Shown in pieces: positions 1-8,547 of a DNA stretch of 64,000 nt. The stretch is from Pseudomonas lundensis. Lineage in GTDB: Bacteria > Pseudomonadota > Gammaproteobacteria > Pseudomonadales > Pseudomonadaceae. Where the stretch lies: NCBI RefSeq assembly GCF_002269125.1, contig NZ_NQKI01000002.1, forward strand, positions 222,955 to 286,954, written 5' to 3'. The notes below the pieces were generated by a model that did no database searches, was not told the DNA's origin, and was given only the letters and a program-made list of their open reading frames with translations. The position numbers and the translations under genes are program-made. Positions within the stretch are counted from its first letter, which is position 1. Each line of letters opens with the position of its first letter.

Positions 1-660
1 GGCCGCAAAATCGTCACGGCCCGAGTCGCTTTTGGTGCTGACCCCCAGCAAGGGCAGCGCATCGATGGTGCGCGCTTGCGCACGCAGGGCGTCCAGTTCG
101 CGGGCCACGTCCGCGGCCAGTTCACTGCGCCCGCTACTGACCAGTTTGTCGCGGCTTAAAGAGAGCTTTGCCAAGTGTTGGGAAGCATTGAGCAGCGGCA
201 TCAGGTAAGCGTGAGCATCGGCGCCGGTGGCTTGATTGGCGTACTGGCTGAGTTGCTCCAGATTGGCGCCCAGCTCCCGCTCGGCCTGCAGCAGTAACGC
301 TTGCGGGTCACCGGCCAGTTTGCCCGCTGCCAACAGCTCGTTGGCGCTGTAGGTACTCAGGTTTTCGAGGCTGGGGCGCAGGGCGTTGGACAGCGCAGCA
401 GGGAGCGGGGTCAGTTCGGTTTCCAGTGTCTTGAGCGCGCGCGTGGCACCGCTCAAGCGCAGGGCGTCGCCGCTGGTCAGGTAATCCTCAATATTGCGCG
501 CTACCTGGTTCTGGAACTGTTGGGACAGGCTCAAGTAGCGTTCCATCAGTTGAAACGGTCGTTCAAGCGCGTGTTGCGACCACCCGAGGGTGGCGCCGAG
601 GGCAAGGCACACGGCGACCAGCAACAGGGTGTTGAGGTTGGTAAGCAGCTTCAGGCGCAT
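1..660 (-). CDS. ctpL: Methyl-accepting chemotaxis protein, N-terminal part (CtpL-like), cut by window edge
   Basis: Reading from an ATG at 660 towards the window start gives 220 codons with no stop, so only the sensor half is present. It begins MRLKLLTNLNTLLLVAVCLA, a charged start followed by one membrane segment (about residues 8-28), then a long helical, Leu/Gln-rich periplasmic region typical of four-helix-bundle chemoreceptor sensor domains. No HAMP or signalling domain is inside the window; they should lie further left. The assignment to CtpL (the phosphate-related transducer PA4844 of P. aeruginosa) rests on position, because it sits next to GcbA, DUF2333, NUDIX, SUI1 and SpeA in the same order. 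The ligand cannot be read from the sequence. Confidence 0.7.
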   Translation of the reverse strand, partial: MRLKLLTNLNTLLLVAVCLALGATLGWSQHALERPFQLMERYLSLSQQFQNQVARNIEDYLTSGDALRLSGATRALKTLETELTPLPAALSNALRPSLENLSTYSANELLAAGKLAGDPQALLLQAERELGANLEQLSQYANQATGADAHAYLMPLLNASQHLAKLSLSRDKLVSSGRSELAADVARELDALRAQARTIDALPLLGVSTKSDSGRDDFAA

Positions 661-713
661 GTGGAATTTTGCCTACGACGCAATGAGAAGCGGCTGAAGT
701 TATTGCACCTGCG

Positions 714-2384
714 TTACAGCGATGTGACGGCGTCCGGCAAGGTCGCAGAAATAGTGGCAATTGGCCTTTTTGCATGGAATCGCTCGATCCGGTTGCGCCC
801 GTTGTGCTTGGCGCGGTACAGCGCTTCGTCAGCCTGGGAAGCCATGACCAGGCCGTCTGTGTCGTCTTTAAGTTCCACCACGCCCGCGCTGAAGGTGCAG
901 CATAAGTCCTTGGGTTGGGCCGGATAATGAATCTCCGAGAAGCGCTCGCGGATGGTGTTCAACACCGCATGGGCCGCTTCTTGATCGGTGTCTGGCATCA
1001 CAATCGCAAACTCTTCGCCGCCATATCGCCCAATAAAATCGGTCTTGCGCAGACGCTGTTTAAGGAACAGCGCCAGGCTTTTAATCACCCTGTCGCCCAT
1101 CGGATGGCCGTAGGAATCGTTGACGCGCTTGAAATGATCAATGTCGATCATGGCAAAGCTCAGCGGCCGGTCTTCGCGGCGGGCGCGGAAGGTGCAATCT
1201 TCGAGCAGTTGCAGGATATGCGTGTGGTTGTACAGGCCGGTCAGGCTGTCGCGCACCATGCGCGCTTTTAAATGCCGCGCGCGGGCAGCGCGATTGCGCA
1301 CGGTGGTGATCAAGTGTCGCGGCTTGATCGGTTTGGTCAGAAAGTCGTCGCCGCCCTCGCTCATGGCGTCCAGTTGTTTGTCCAGATCGTCTTCAGCCGA
1401 CAGATAAATGATCGGTACGCTCACGTAGCGATCATTGTGGCGAATCACCTTGGCCAGTTCGGTGCCGGTGCAGGCGGGCATGTACATGTCGAGGATGATG
1501 AGGTCGGGCTGGAAGTCGGCCAGTTCGGCCATGGCCTGAATCGGCTCAATCAGGGTGCGGGTCACGATCCCGGCACTGTTGAGCAGGCGTTCGGTGTGCA
1601 ACGCCTGAGCCCGGGAATCATCGATGATCAGCACTTTGTACGGTTCGTACTGCGCGACGCAGGTCAGTACCTCGATTTTTTCCATCAGGCTCGAGGCTTC
1701 GAGGGTGCCGGTCAGAAACTCTTGCCCGCCAGCGCGCACGGCGGCCAGGCGGGTAGGGGTGTCGGTTTCGTGCAGGCTGAAAAACAGCAGCGGCAATTTT
1801 TGCTCAAGCCCTGACTGCGCTTCAGCCGCGAGCAGCAGCCCGTTGCCGGAACCGCTGAAATCCACGTCCATCACAATCGCGGAGGGCAGGCGCTCACCCA
1901 TGGCGCTGCGAAAGGCATTCACGCTGGGCAGTGATTGCGCGCCCAAGCCGAAAAATTCCAGTTGTTTGGCCAGTCGTTCGGCCCGGTCATGGTCCTGAAG
2001 CAGGATGTACACGGGCTTGCGCAGCGGCGGCAGGAAGGTGTGGTCCAATTGATCGCCGTGGCGCAAACCGGTCCGCGACAAACGCTGCATCAAACGATTG
2101 AGTTCTGTGATCAGCGTGCTGCTCAGGCGCCCGCGGTTGGCCTCGACCTGCTGCAATGCCTGGCTGATGGCGCGGGCCAGTTGCGAGTGCTCGGGTTGCT
2201 CAAAGCGTTCGGCAAATCGCAGCAAGCGCAGGTTTGCATCGCTGAGTTCAGCAAGGTCGCAAGGAGCCCACTCATTGCCCTGCAAGCGCTGCCAGATCTC
2301 AAGAATTTGACGTGCCTGATGGATGACCCGCTGGGCAAAGTGGTTCTTGAGGCGCTCGCGGCTCGGGTCTTCTTGCTCGGTCAT
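714..2384 (-). CDS. gcbA: Diguanylate cyclase with two receiver domains (GcbA-like)
   Basis: A 556-residue cytoplasmic protein that makes cyclic-di-GMP from two GTP. A helical N-terminal region (about 1-120) is followed by a degenerate receiver (acidic VMDVDF stretch), a canonical receiver (VLIIDDS, then LIILDMYMP with the phospho-Asp, and a KPI lysine) and a C-terminal GGDEF domain that starts at DSLTGLYN. The active-site loop is RYGGEEF and an inhibitory RxxD site (RKTD) lies five residues before it, so both catalysis and product feedback should be intact. The reading frame is open back to 2561, but the ATG at 2384 (MTEQEDPSRE) is the likely start because the extra upstream residues look non-coding. 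In P. fluorescens and P. aeruginosa GcbA affects attachment and biofilm dispersal. The neighbouring chemoreceptor is on the same strand. Confidence 0.88.
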   Translation of the reverse strand: MTEQEDPSRERLKNHFAQRVIHQARQILEIWQRLQGNEWAPCDLAELSDANLRLLRFAERFEQPEHSQLARAISQALQQVEANRGRLSSTLITELNRLMQRLSRTGLRHGDQLDHTFLPPLRKPVYILLQDHDRAERLAKQLEFFGLGAQSLPSVNAFRSAMGERLPSAIVMDVDFSGSGNGLLLAAEAQSGLEQKLPLLFFSLHETDTPTRLAAVRAGGQEFLTGTLEASSLMEKIEVLTCVAQYEPYKVLIIDDSRAQALHTERLLNSAGIVTRTLIEPIQAMAELADFQPDLIILDMYMPACTGTELAKVIRHNDRYVSVPIIYLSAEDDLDKQLDAMSEGGDDFLTKPIKPRHLITTVRNRAARARHLKARMVRDSLTGLYNHTHILQLLEDCTFRARREDRPLSFAMIDIDHFKRVNDSYGHPMGDRVIKSLALFLKQRLRKTDFIGRYGGEEFAIVMPDTDQEAAHAVLNTIRERFSEIHYPAQPKDLCCTFSAGVVELKDDTDGLVMASQADEALYRAKHNGRNRIERFHAKRPIATISATLPDAVTSL

Positions 2385-2669
2385 ATCCTGGCTGCTTCGT
2401 GAGGGGGCATGCTGAGGTTCGACTAGTGGCTCTATGCTAGCAGCTCTTTGGAAATGCACGAGCCCTGACGCGAAATTTACGCAGGCCCGGTTACATTTAT
2501 GCGTCGCGATGTGTGTGGCGGTGCTGTGAGCATCATTTATAGTGGCCCCCGCCTGTCGCAAGCGCCTTGTTGCAGATCAACCGGCCTTCGATTAAAAACA
2601 GGCAGATGAGGCACGATGGGTTAGGGTTGTGGTCGAACCGTTGAATTCAGTAATCGAAAGGATATAGCC

Positions 2670-3737
2670 ATGCTGGACTGGAAAAAACGTGAGGGCAGTG
2701 CCCACGAGTCGGTCAAGGAGACCAGGACAGAGCCGCGTGGCTATTTCAAAAGCATCTTGCTGAGCCGCTCCATTGCAACCCTGTTGGTTGTCTATGTGCT
2801 GGTATGCCTGGGGCTCGGCTGGTATTGGAGCCAGGAGCCGGATCTGTTCCCGGTGCAGCAAAACGCCCAGCAGGCTGCCGAGCGTGAAGGCAAGCAAATG
2901 GTGCCGGGCTTCACCACCGTCGAAACCCTGAAAACCGTGGCCGGCACGTTGCTCAACAAACCGGGCGGTTACCTGTCCAATGACCGTTTTCCACCAGGCC
3001 TTGTGCTCGACAATATTCCGAGCTGGGAATACGGCGTGCTGGTGCAAGTCCGCGACCTGACCCGTGCCCTGCGTAAAGACTTCGCCCGCTCCCAGTCGCA
3101 ATCGGCTGAAGACGCGGATCTGGCCAAGGCCGAACCGCGTTTCAACTTTGACAACAAGAGCTGGATGCTGCCGTCGAGCGAGTCCGAGTATCAGGAAGGC
3201 ATCAATTCGCTGAGTCGCTATCAGGCCCGCTTGTCTGACCCGAACCAAAAAAACGCGCTGTTCTATGCCCGTGCCGACAATTTGAACAACTGGCTGGGTG
3301 ACGTGGGCACGCGCCTGGGTTCGCTGTCGCAGCGTCTGTCTGCCAGTGTGGGCCGGGTCAAACTTAACAGCACGCTGAAGACCGAATCGTTGCAGCCGGG
3401 TCAAGTGCCGGTGGTTGACGAAGAAGTCGTCGAAACCCCCTGGATGCAAATTGATAACGTGTTCTATGAAGCGCGTGGTCAGGCCTGGGCCTTGTCGCAC
3501 CTGTTGCGTGCCATCGAAGTCGACTTTGCCGACGTGCTGGCTAAAAAGAATGCAACCGTCAGTGTCCGTCAGATCATCCGTGAACTGGAGGCTGCTCAAG
3601 AGCCGGTCTGGAGCCCGATGATCCTCAATGGCAGCGGCTACGGCATGCTCGCCAACCACTCACTGGTCATGGCCAACTACATTTCCCGCGCCAACGCGGC
3701 GGTCATGGACCTTCGTCAATTGCTTTCACAGGGTTAG
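2670..3737 (+). CDS. DUF2333 family membrane protein
   Basis: A 355-residue protein of unknown function. A short basic cytoplasmic tail leads into one membrane segment (about residues 29-53, ending GLGWYWSQEPD), and the rest is predicted periplasmic, with a conserved-looking tract VPGFTTVETLKTVAGTLLNK and long amphipathic helices. Start ATG at 2670 follows GAAAGG at a good distance. It corresponds to PA4842 in P. aeruginosa by likeness and position. The next gene starts directly after its stop codon, so the two are probably co-transcribed. No enzymatic motif was seen. Confidence 0.8.
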   Translation: MLDWKKREGSAHESVKETRTEPRGYFKSILLSRSIATLLVVYVLVCLGLGWYWSQEPDLFPVQQNAQQAAEREGKQMVPGFTTVETLKTVAGTLLNKPGGYLSNDRFPPGLVLDNIPSWEYGVLVQVRDLTRALRKDFARSQSQSAEDADLAKAEPRFNFDNKSWMLPSSESEYQEGINSLSRYQARLSDPNQKNALFYARADNLNNWLGDVGTRLGSLSQRLSASVGRVKLNSTLKTESLQPGQVPVVDEEVVETPWMQIDNVFYEARGQAWALSHLLRAIEVDFADVLAKKNATVSVRQIIRELEAAQEPVWSPMILNGSGYGMLANHSLVMANYISRANAAVMDLRQLLSQG

Positions 3738-4274
3738 GTGATGGCTATTTCACCCGAGGAGGCCGCCCACCGTGCGGCCTCTGATGCCGAGCAGGTGGCT
3801 TGGGTCGATCGCGAAGACACGCTGCTGGGCGGATTGCCCCGTGCCGAGCTTCGTGATCGGGGGTTAATCGGGCGCGGCACGTTCATTTTGTTGTTCAACT
3901 CGTCCGGCGAGCTGTGCGTGCACCAACGCACGATGAGCAAGGCGCTGTATCCGGGTTATTGGGACGTGGCGGCTGGCGGCATGGTCGGGGTGGACGAAAC
4001 CTATGCCGAGTCAGCGGCCAGGGAGCTCCACGAAGAGCTTGGCGTCAGTGGCGTACCGTTGACGGCGCACGAACGCTTTTACTTCGACTGCCCGGACAAC
4101 CACCTGTGGTGCGCCGTGTTCTCGGCCGTGTGGGACGGGCCGTTGCACGTGCAGCCCGAAGAGGTCCAGCAAGCCTGCTTCATGCCCGTGGAGCAAGCCT
4201 TGCGTTTGAGTCAAACCCAGCCGTATTGCCCGGATTCACTGGCGGCGCTCAAGCGTTATCTCGAGAGCGCCTGA
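3738..4274 (+). CDS. NUDIX hydrolase (YfcD-like)
   Basis: A protein of about 178 residues with a complete Nudix box: GG, then E seven residues on, then REL and EELG (GGMVGVDETYAESAARELHE followed by ELGV), which binds Mg2+ and cleaves nucleoside-diphosphate-linked substrates. The N-terminal part and the general sequence are like YfcD of E. coli and PA4841, whose physiological substrate is not settled. Translation can start at GTG 3738, immediately after the previous stop, or at ATG 3741; the choice changes only one residue. It lies in a tight pair with the DUF2333 gene. Confidence 0.85.
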   Translation: MMAISPEEAAHRAASDAEQVAWVDREDTLLGGLPRAELRDRGLIGRGTFILLFNSSGELCVHQRTMSKALYPGYWDVAAGGMVGVDETYAESAARELHEELGVSGVPLTAHERFYFDCPDNHLWCAVFSAVWDGPLHVQPEEVQQACFMPVEQALRLSQTQPYCPDSLAALKRYLESA

Positions 4275-4505
4275 TTGCAGCCTTGTCCCGCGCAAGCGAC
4301 CCAACGCGATACAAAAAAATTGCGCCGATTGGCTCTTGGGCACCGGCGAATTTGTCGTTACACTGCGCGACCTTTTTCAGGCTCAAGCGGCGTCCCCGCC
4401 TGAGTTGCGCTGCCCCTGCCAGAGTGGGGCTTCGCGGTCGGTATCCCATGGCGCTCCCGCGTCCTGCACCGGCCAATTTTTTGTCCTCCATCTAGAGGAT
4501 TGCCG

Positions 4506-4877
4506 GTGGCCAAAAAAGCCGCATCCTTCGCCGCCCTTGGTGGCCTGGTATTTTCCACCGACGCAGGTCGTCACTGTCCGGACTGTCGCCAGCCGGTGGA
4601 CGCCTGTACCTGCAAACAGACCCGCATCCCCGACGGTGACGGCATCGCTCGCGTGCGCCGCGAAAGCAAAGGCCGTGGCGGCAAGACCGTGACCACCATC
4701 ACCGGTGTGCCGCTGGCTGAAGACGCGCTCAAGGAGCTGGCCACCACGTTGAAAAAACGTTGTGGCACCGGTGGTGCGTTGAAAGACGGCATCATCGAGA
4801 TCCAGGGCGATCACGTCGACCTACTGCTGGCCGAACTGGTCAAGCATGGGTTCAAGGCCAAAAAGTCCGGCGGTTAG
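4506..4877 (+). CDS. SUI1/YciH-family translation initiation factor-like protein
   Basis: A 123-residue small basic protein with the SUI1 (eIF1-like) fold in the second half: RRESKGRGGKTVTTITGVPL, then a Gly-rich RCGTGGALKDG and an IEIQGDH strand. The N-terminal part has a CPDCRQPVDACTCK cluster of four cysteines that could bind zinc. In bacteria this family (YciH) discriminates against aberrant initiation complexes, but its role in Pseudomonas is unproven. The start was set at GTG 4506 because AGAGGA lies about seven bases upstream; a TTG at 4500 is in frame but sits too close to that site. The 230 bases between the NUDIX stop and this start carry no gene. Confidence 0.85.
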   Translation: MAKKAASFAALGGLVFSTDAGRHCPDCRQPVDACTCKQTRIPDGDGIARVRRESKGRGGKTVTTITGVPLAEDALKELATTLKKRCGTGGALKDGIIEIQGDHVDLLLAELVKHGFKAKKSGG

Positions 4878-4881
4878 CAGC

Positions 4882-4959
4882 CTCTGTGAAAGCCACCGTT
4901 GAGCGCGCCTGTTGCCCTGCCGGGCTGACAGGTGTTGCGCGGCCATGGTTTTCACAGAG
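4882..4959. repeat. Long imperfect stem between the SUI1 gene and speA
   Basis: A perfect 10-base inverted repeat (CTCTGTGAAA at 4882-4891, TTTCACAGAG at 4950-4959) encloses further nested complementarity, including CCTGT/ACAGG and CCC/GGG near the centre. There is no T-run after it, so it is not a textbook terminator. It may be a structured 3' end for the SUI1 transcript or a leader element of speA. Confidence 0.5.
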
Positions 4960-5094
4960 CCTGTTATGACGGGTTTCTAAACTCCGCGCTGTTGCCAGGG
5001 TCTACCTTGCACAGACGAATCGTCACTTTCACGCCTTAGACTGCGCCAGCCTGGTTTCAGGTTGGGCTATTTGACTTATATATAGGGGACTTCG

Positions 5095-7011
5095 ATGTCC
5101 GTACGACGCACACGCAAAGACGATGGCAGCCAATGGACAGTTGCGGACAGCCGCAGCGTTTATGGGATTCGCCATTGGGGGGCCGGATATTTCGCGATCA
5201 ATGAAGCCGGTCGCGTAGAAGTACGTCCGAACGGCCCGAACAGCTCGCCCATCGACCTGTACGAGCAAGTTGACGAGTTGCGCAAAAGCAGCGGTCTGTC
5301 CTTGCCGTTGCTGGTGCGCTTTCCCGATATCCTGCAAGACCGTGTACGCCAGCTGACCGGCGCTTTCGATGCCAACATCGCGCGTCTGGAATACCAGAGC
5401 CAGTACACCGCGCTGTACCCGATCAAGGTCAACCAGCAAGAGGCCGTGATTGAAAACATCATCGCCACCCAGGACGTGTCAATCGGCCTTGAAGCCGGTT
5501 CCAAGCCTGAGCTGCTGGCCGTGCTGGCGCTGGCCCCGAAAGGCGGCACCATCGTCTGCAACGGTTACAAGGACCGCGAGTTCATCCGTCTGGCGCTGAT
5601 GGGCCAGAAGCTGGGCCATAACGTGTTCATCGTGATCGAAAAAGAATCCGAAGTGGACCTAGTCATCGAAGAAGCAGCATCGCTCAAGGTCAAGCCGCAG
5701 GTCGGCCTGCGCGTGCGCCTGTCGTCCCTGGCATCGAGCAAGTGGGCAGACACCGGCGGCGAGAAATCCAAGTTTGGTCTGTCGGCGGCACAGTTGCTGT
5801 CGGTGGTCGAGCGTTTCCGCACGGCGGGTCTGGACCAAGGCATCCGCCTGCTGCACTTCCACATGGGTTCGCAGATCGCCAACCTGGCTGATTACCAGCA
5901 CGGCTTCAAAGAGGCGATTCGCTATTACGGCGAACTGCGCAACCTCGGTCTGCCGGTTGACCACATTGATGTGGGCGGCGGTCTGGGCGTTGACTACGAC
6001 GGCACGCACTCGCGCAACGCCAGCTCGATCAACTACGACATGGACGATTACGCCGGTGTGGTGGTGGGCATGCTCAAAGAGTTCTGCGATGCGCAGAGCT
6101 TGCCGCACCCGCACATTTTCTCCGAGAGCGGCCGCTCGTTGACCGCGCACCACGCCATGCTGGTGGTGCAAGTGACCGACGTCGAGAAACACAACGACGA
6201 CGTGCCGGTGATCGAGAACAAAGAAAGCCTGCCCGAAACCGTGCAGTGGCTGATCGACCTGCTGGGCCCGACCGACATCGAGATGGTGACCGAAACCTAC
6301 TGGCGCGCCACCCACTACATGAGCGACGTGGCTGCCCAGTATGCCGATGGCAAAATCAGCCTGGCCGAAAAAGCCCTGGCCGAGCAATGCTACTTTGCCG
6401 TGTGCCGTCGCCTGCACAACTCGCTCAAAGCGCGTCAGCGTTCGCACCGTCAGGTGCTGGACGAACTCAACGACAAGCTGGCCGACAAGTACATCTGCAA
6501 CTTCTCGGTGTTCCAGAGCCTGCCGGACACATGGGCAATCGGCCAGGTATTGCCGATCCTGCCGCTGCACCGCCTGAACGAAGAGCCGCTGCGCCGCGCC
6601 GTGCTGCAAGACCTGACCTGCGACTCCGACGGCAAGATCAAGCAATACGTCGACGAGCAGAGCATCGAAACCAGCCTGCCGGTTCACAGCCTCAACGAAG
6701 GCGAAGATTACTTGCTGGGCATCTTCTTGGTGGGGGCCTATCAGGAGATTCTGGGTGACATGCACAACCTGTTCGGTGATACCGACTCGGTGAACATCTA
6801 CCAGAAGGCAGACGGCAGCGTGTACCACGCCGGTATCGAGACCCACGACACCATCGAAGACATGCTGCGCTACGTGCACTTGTCGCCTGAAGAACTGATG
6901 AACCACTACCGCGACAAAGTGGCCAGCGCCAACATCAGCGTCAAAGAACGCGCCCAGTACCTCGACGCCCTGCGTCTGGGCCTGACCCGTTCCTCGTACC
7001 TGTCTTCGTAA
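5095..7011 (+). CDS. speA: Biosynthetic arginine decarboxylase
   Basis: A 638-residue PLP enzyme that converts arginine to agmatine and CO2, the first step of the agmatine route to putrescine. The alanine-racemase-like barrel carries the Schiff-base lysine in [10 protein letters not shown] (K111), the substrate and phosphate regions HFHMGSQI and [12 protein letters not shown], and the C-terminal part has the helical domain of SpeA-type decarboxylases (CDSDGKI, then [12 protein letters not shown]). The length is that of the family. Start ATG 5095 follows AGGGGA. It stands alone, has its own terminator and is preceded by 217 non-coding bases. Confidence 0.95.
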   Translation: MSVRRTRKDDGSQWTVADSRSVYGIRHWGAGYFAINEAGRVEVRPNGPNSSPIDLYEQVDELRKSSGLSLPLLVRFPDILQDRVRQLTGAFDANIARLEYQSQYTALYPIKVNQQEAVIENIIATQDVSIGLEAGSKPELLAVLALAPKGGTIVCNGYKDREFIRLALMGQKLGHNVFIVIEKESEVDLVIEEAASLKVKPQVGLRVRLSSLASSKWADTGGEKSKFGLSAAQLLSVVERFRTAGLDQGIRLLHFHMGSQIANLADYQHGFKEAIRYYGELRNLGLPVDHIDVGGGLGVDYDGTHSRNASSINYDMDDYAGVVVGMLKEFCDAQSLPHPHIFSESGRSLTAHHAMLVVQVTDVEKHNDDVPVIENKESLPETVQWLIDLLGPTDIEMVTETYWRATHYMSDVAAQYADGKISLAEKALAEQCYFAVCRRLHNSLKARQRSHRQVLDELNDKLADKYICNFSVFQSLPDTWAIGQVLPILPLHRLNEEPLRRAVLQDLTCDSDGKIKQYVDEQSIETSLPVHSLNEGEDYLLGIFLVGAYQEILGDMHNLFGDTDSVNIYQKADGSVYHAGIETHDTIEDMLRYVHLSPEELMNHYRDKVASANISVKERAQYLDALRLGLTRSSYLSS

Positions 7012-7029
7012 ACCGTTCCAAGCCAGATA

Positions 7030-7057
7030 AAAACGCCGCCCTCGGGCGGCGTTTTTT
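7030..7057 (+). terminator. Rho-independent terminator of speA
   Basis: The stem AACGCCGCC / GGCGGCGTT with a short TCG-type loop is followed by TTTTTT, 20 bases after the speA stop. Confidence 0.9.
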
Positions 7058-7082
7058 ATGCGCGCACAATCCCCCCTCCGGT

Positions 7083-8432
7083 TCAGGTGTTGGGGTTGAA
7101 CCACTGATCCCTGCGCTGCATCCCCCATGCATACCCCGCCAGCGTCAGACTGCGCAGCACCATGAACAACAGGAAACTTATCCACAGCCCGTGGTTGCCG
7201 AAGCCTTGCATCGCCCACGCGACAGGCAGGGCGATGATGACGCTGATGACCATGGCATTACGCATTTCGCGGGCGCGCGTGGCGCCAATAAAGAGCCCGT
7301 CCAGCAGGTAACTCCACACGGCAATCAACGGCAGCAGCGCCAGATACGGCACGTATTGAAAGGCTGTTTCGCGCACGCTCGGGATGTCAGTTTGCACCGT
7401 GATAAACAGGTGCCCGCCAAACAGAAACAACACCGCAAAACCTGCGCTGGCGATCAGCGACCAGCCACTGGCGACCACCATTGAACGGCGCAAGGCCGTG
7501 CGGTCCCTGGCGCCGATGGCGTGACCGCACAGGGCCTCCACGGCATGGGCCAGGCCGTCGAGCGCATGGGCCGCCAGCAGTAAGCCGTTGAGCAGCAGTG
7601 CGTTGGCCGCCACGGTGGCATCGCCCAGCCGCGCACCTTGCAAGGTAATGAGGAAAAACACCGATTGCAGCATCAGGCTGCGGATGAAAATGTCGCGGTT
7701 GACCCCCAGCAACGGCTTCCAGTTTTGCCACACGCGTAACGCCTGCCACACCACCTTGCCCGGAAAGTGCCGCAGCGCGCCGCGTGTCAGCCACAGCCCG
7801 AGCAGAGCGCCGCTCCACTCGGCAATCACCGAGGCACGGGCCGACCCGACCACGCCCCAGTCCAGCCCCAGGACAAACCAGAGGTTGAGCGCGATATTCA
7901 CCAGGTTGGTGGTGAGCAAAATCCCCAGCGGGGCCCGGGCGTTTTGCGTGCCGAGGAACCAGCCCACCAGCGCATAGGTGGCCAATGCGCCGGGCAGGCC
8001 AAACAGGCGGGTATAGAAGAAATCCAGCGTCAGCGCGTGCAACGCGGGGGAGGGCTGCATCACGGTCAGGGCAAGGCTGCTGAATGGCAGTGCGATTGCC
8101 CCTAAAAATAGCGAGAGGAGCACACTGAGCAGCAAACCCTGTAACAGAATCTGGCGCAGCGCCGTGCCATCGGCCCGCCCTGCAGTTTGGGCCGCGAAAC
8201 CGGTGGTGCCCATGCGCAAAAAGCCCATCATCCAGGCCAGAAACACATATAGGCTGGCGCCCACGGCTACGGCGCCCAACTGATGCGCGTGGGGCAGGTG
8301 GCCGATGACCGTACTGTCGACCAGCGCCACCAGTGGAACGGAAATATTGGACAAAATCATCGGCGCCGCCAGCGCCCACACCCGTCGATGGGTGAGGCGG
8401 TCGCGCCAGTCAGCAAGTAGGGAAGACGACAT
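7083..8432 (-). CDS. MATE family efflux transporter (DinF/NorM type)
   Basis: A 449-residue, highly hydrophobic protein with about 12 membrane helices in two similar halves. The first half contains the family hallmark around PMILSNISVPLVALVDSTVIG. MATE proteins export cationic drugs and metabolites using a Na+ or H+ gradient; the substrate here is unknown. The ATG at 8432 (MSSSLLADWR) is preferred over an upstream one at 8456 because AAGGAG lies five bases before it. It is convergent with speA and shares the inter-stop region. Confidence 0.88.
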   Translation of the reverse strand: MSSSLLADWRDRLTHRRVWALAAPMILSNISVPLVALVDSTVIGHLPHAHQLGAVAVGASLYVFLAWMMGFLRMGTTGFAAQTAGRADGTALRQILLQGLLLSVLLSLFLGAIALPFSSLALTVMQPSPALHALTLDFFYTRLFGLPGALATYALVGWFLGTQNARAPLGILLTTNLVNIALNLWFVLGLDWGVVGSARASVIAEWSGALLGLWLTRGALRHFPGKVVWQALRVWQNWKPLLGVNRDIFIRSLMLQSVFFLITLQGARLGDATVAANALLLNGLLLAAHALDGLAHAVEALCGHAIGARDRTALRRSMVVASGWSLIASAGFAVLFLFGGHLFITVQTDIPSVRETAFQYVPYLALLPLIAVWSYLLDGLFIGATRAREMRNAMVISVIIALPVAWAMQGFGNHGLWISFLLFMVLRSLTLAGYAWGMQRRDQWFNPNT

Positions 8433-8547
8433 GCAGGCTCCTTGAGGGAGCGGCATTGTAGCTGACGCGGCCTATACCCAGCGGGGTGAGGGGCCGGGGT
8501 ATTTGTTATATAGTCGTGCCCTTCATTGCCTAGCCAACGAGTACACC

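Noticed and set aside
5659..7218. Long antisense frame opposite speA (519 codons)
   Set aside because: It arises from the high GC third positions of speA. The encoded protein has no signal, motif or known fold.
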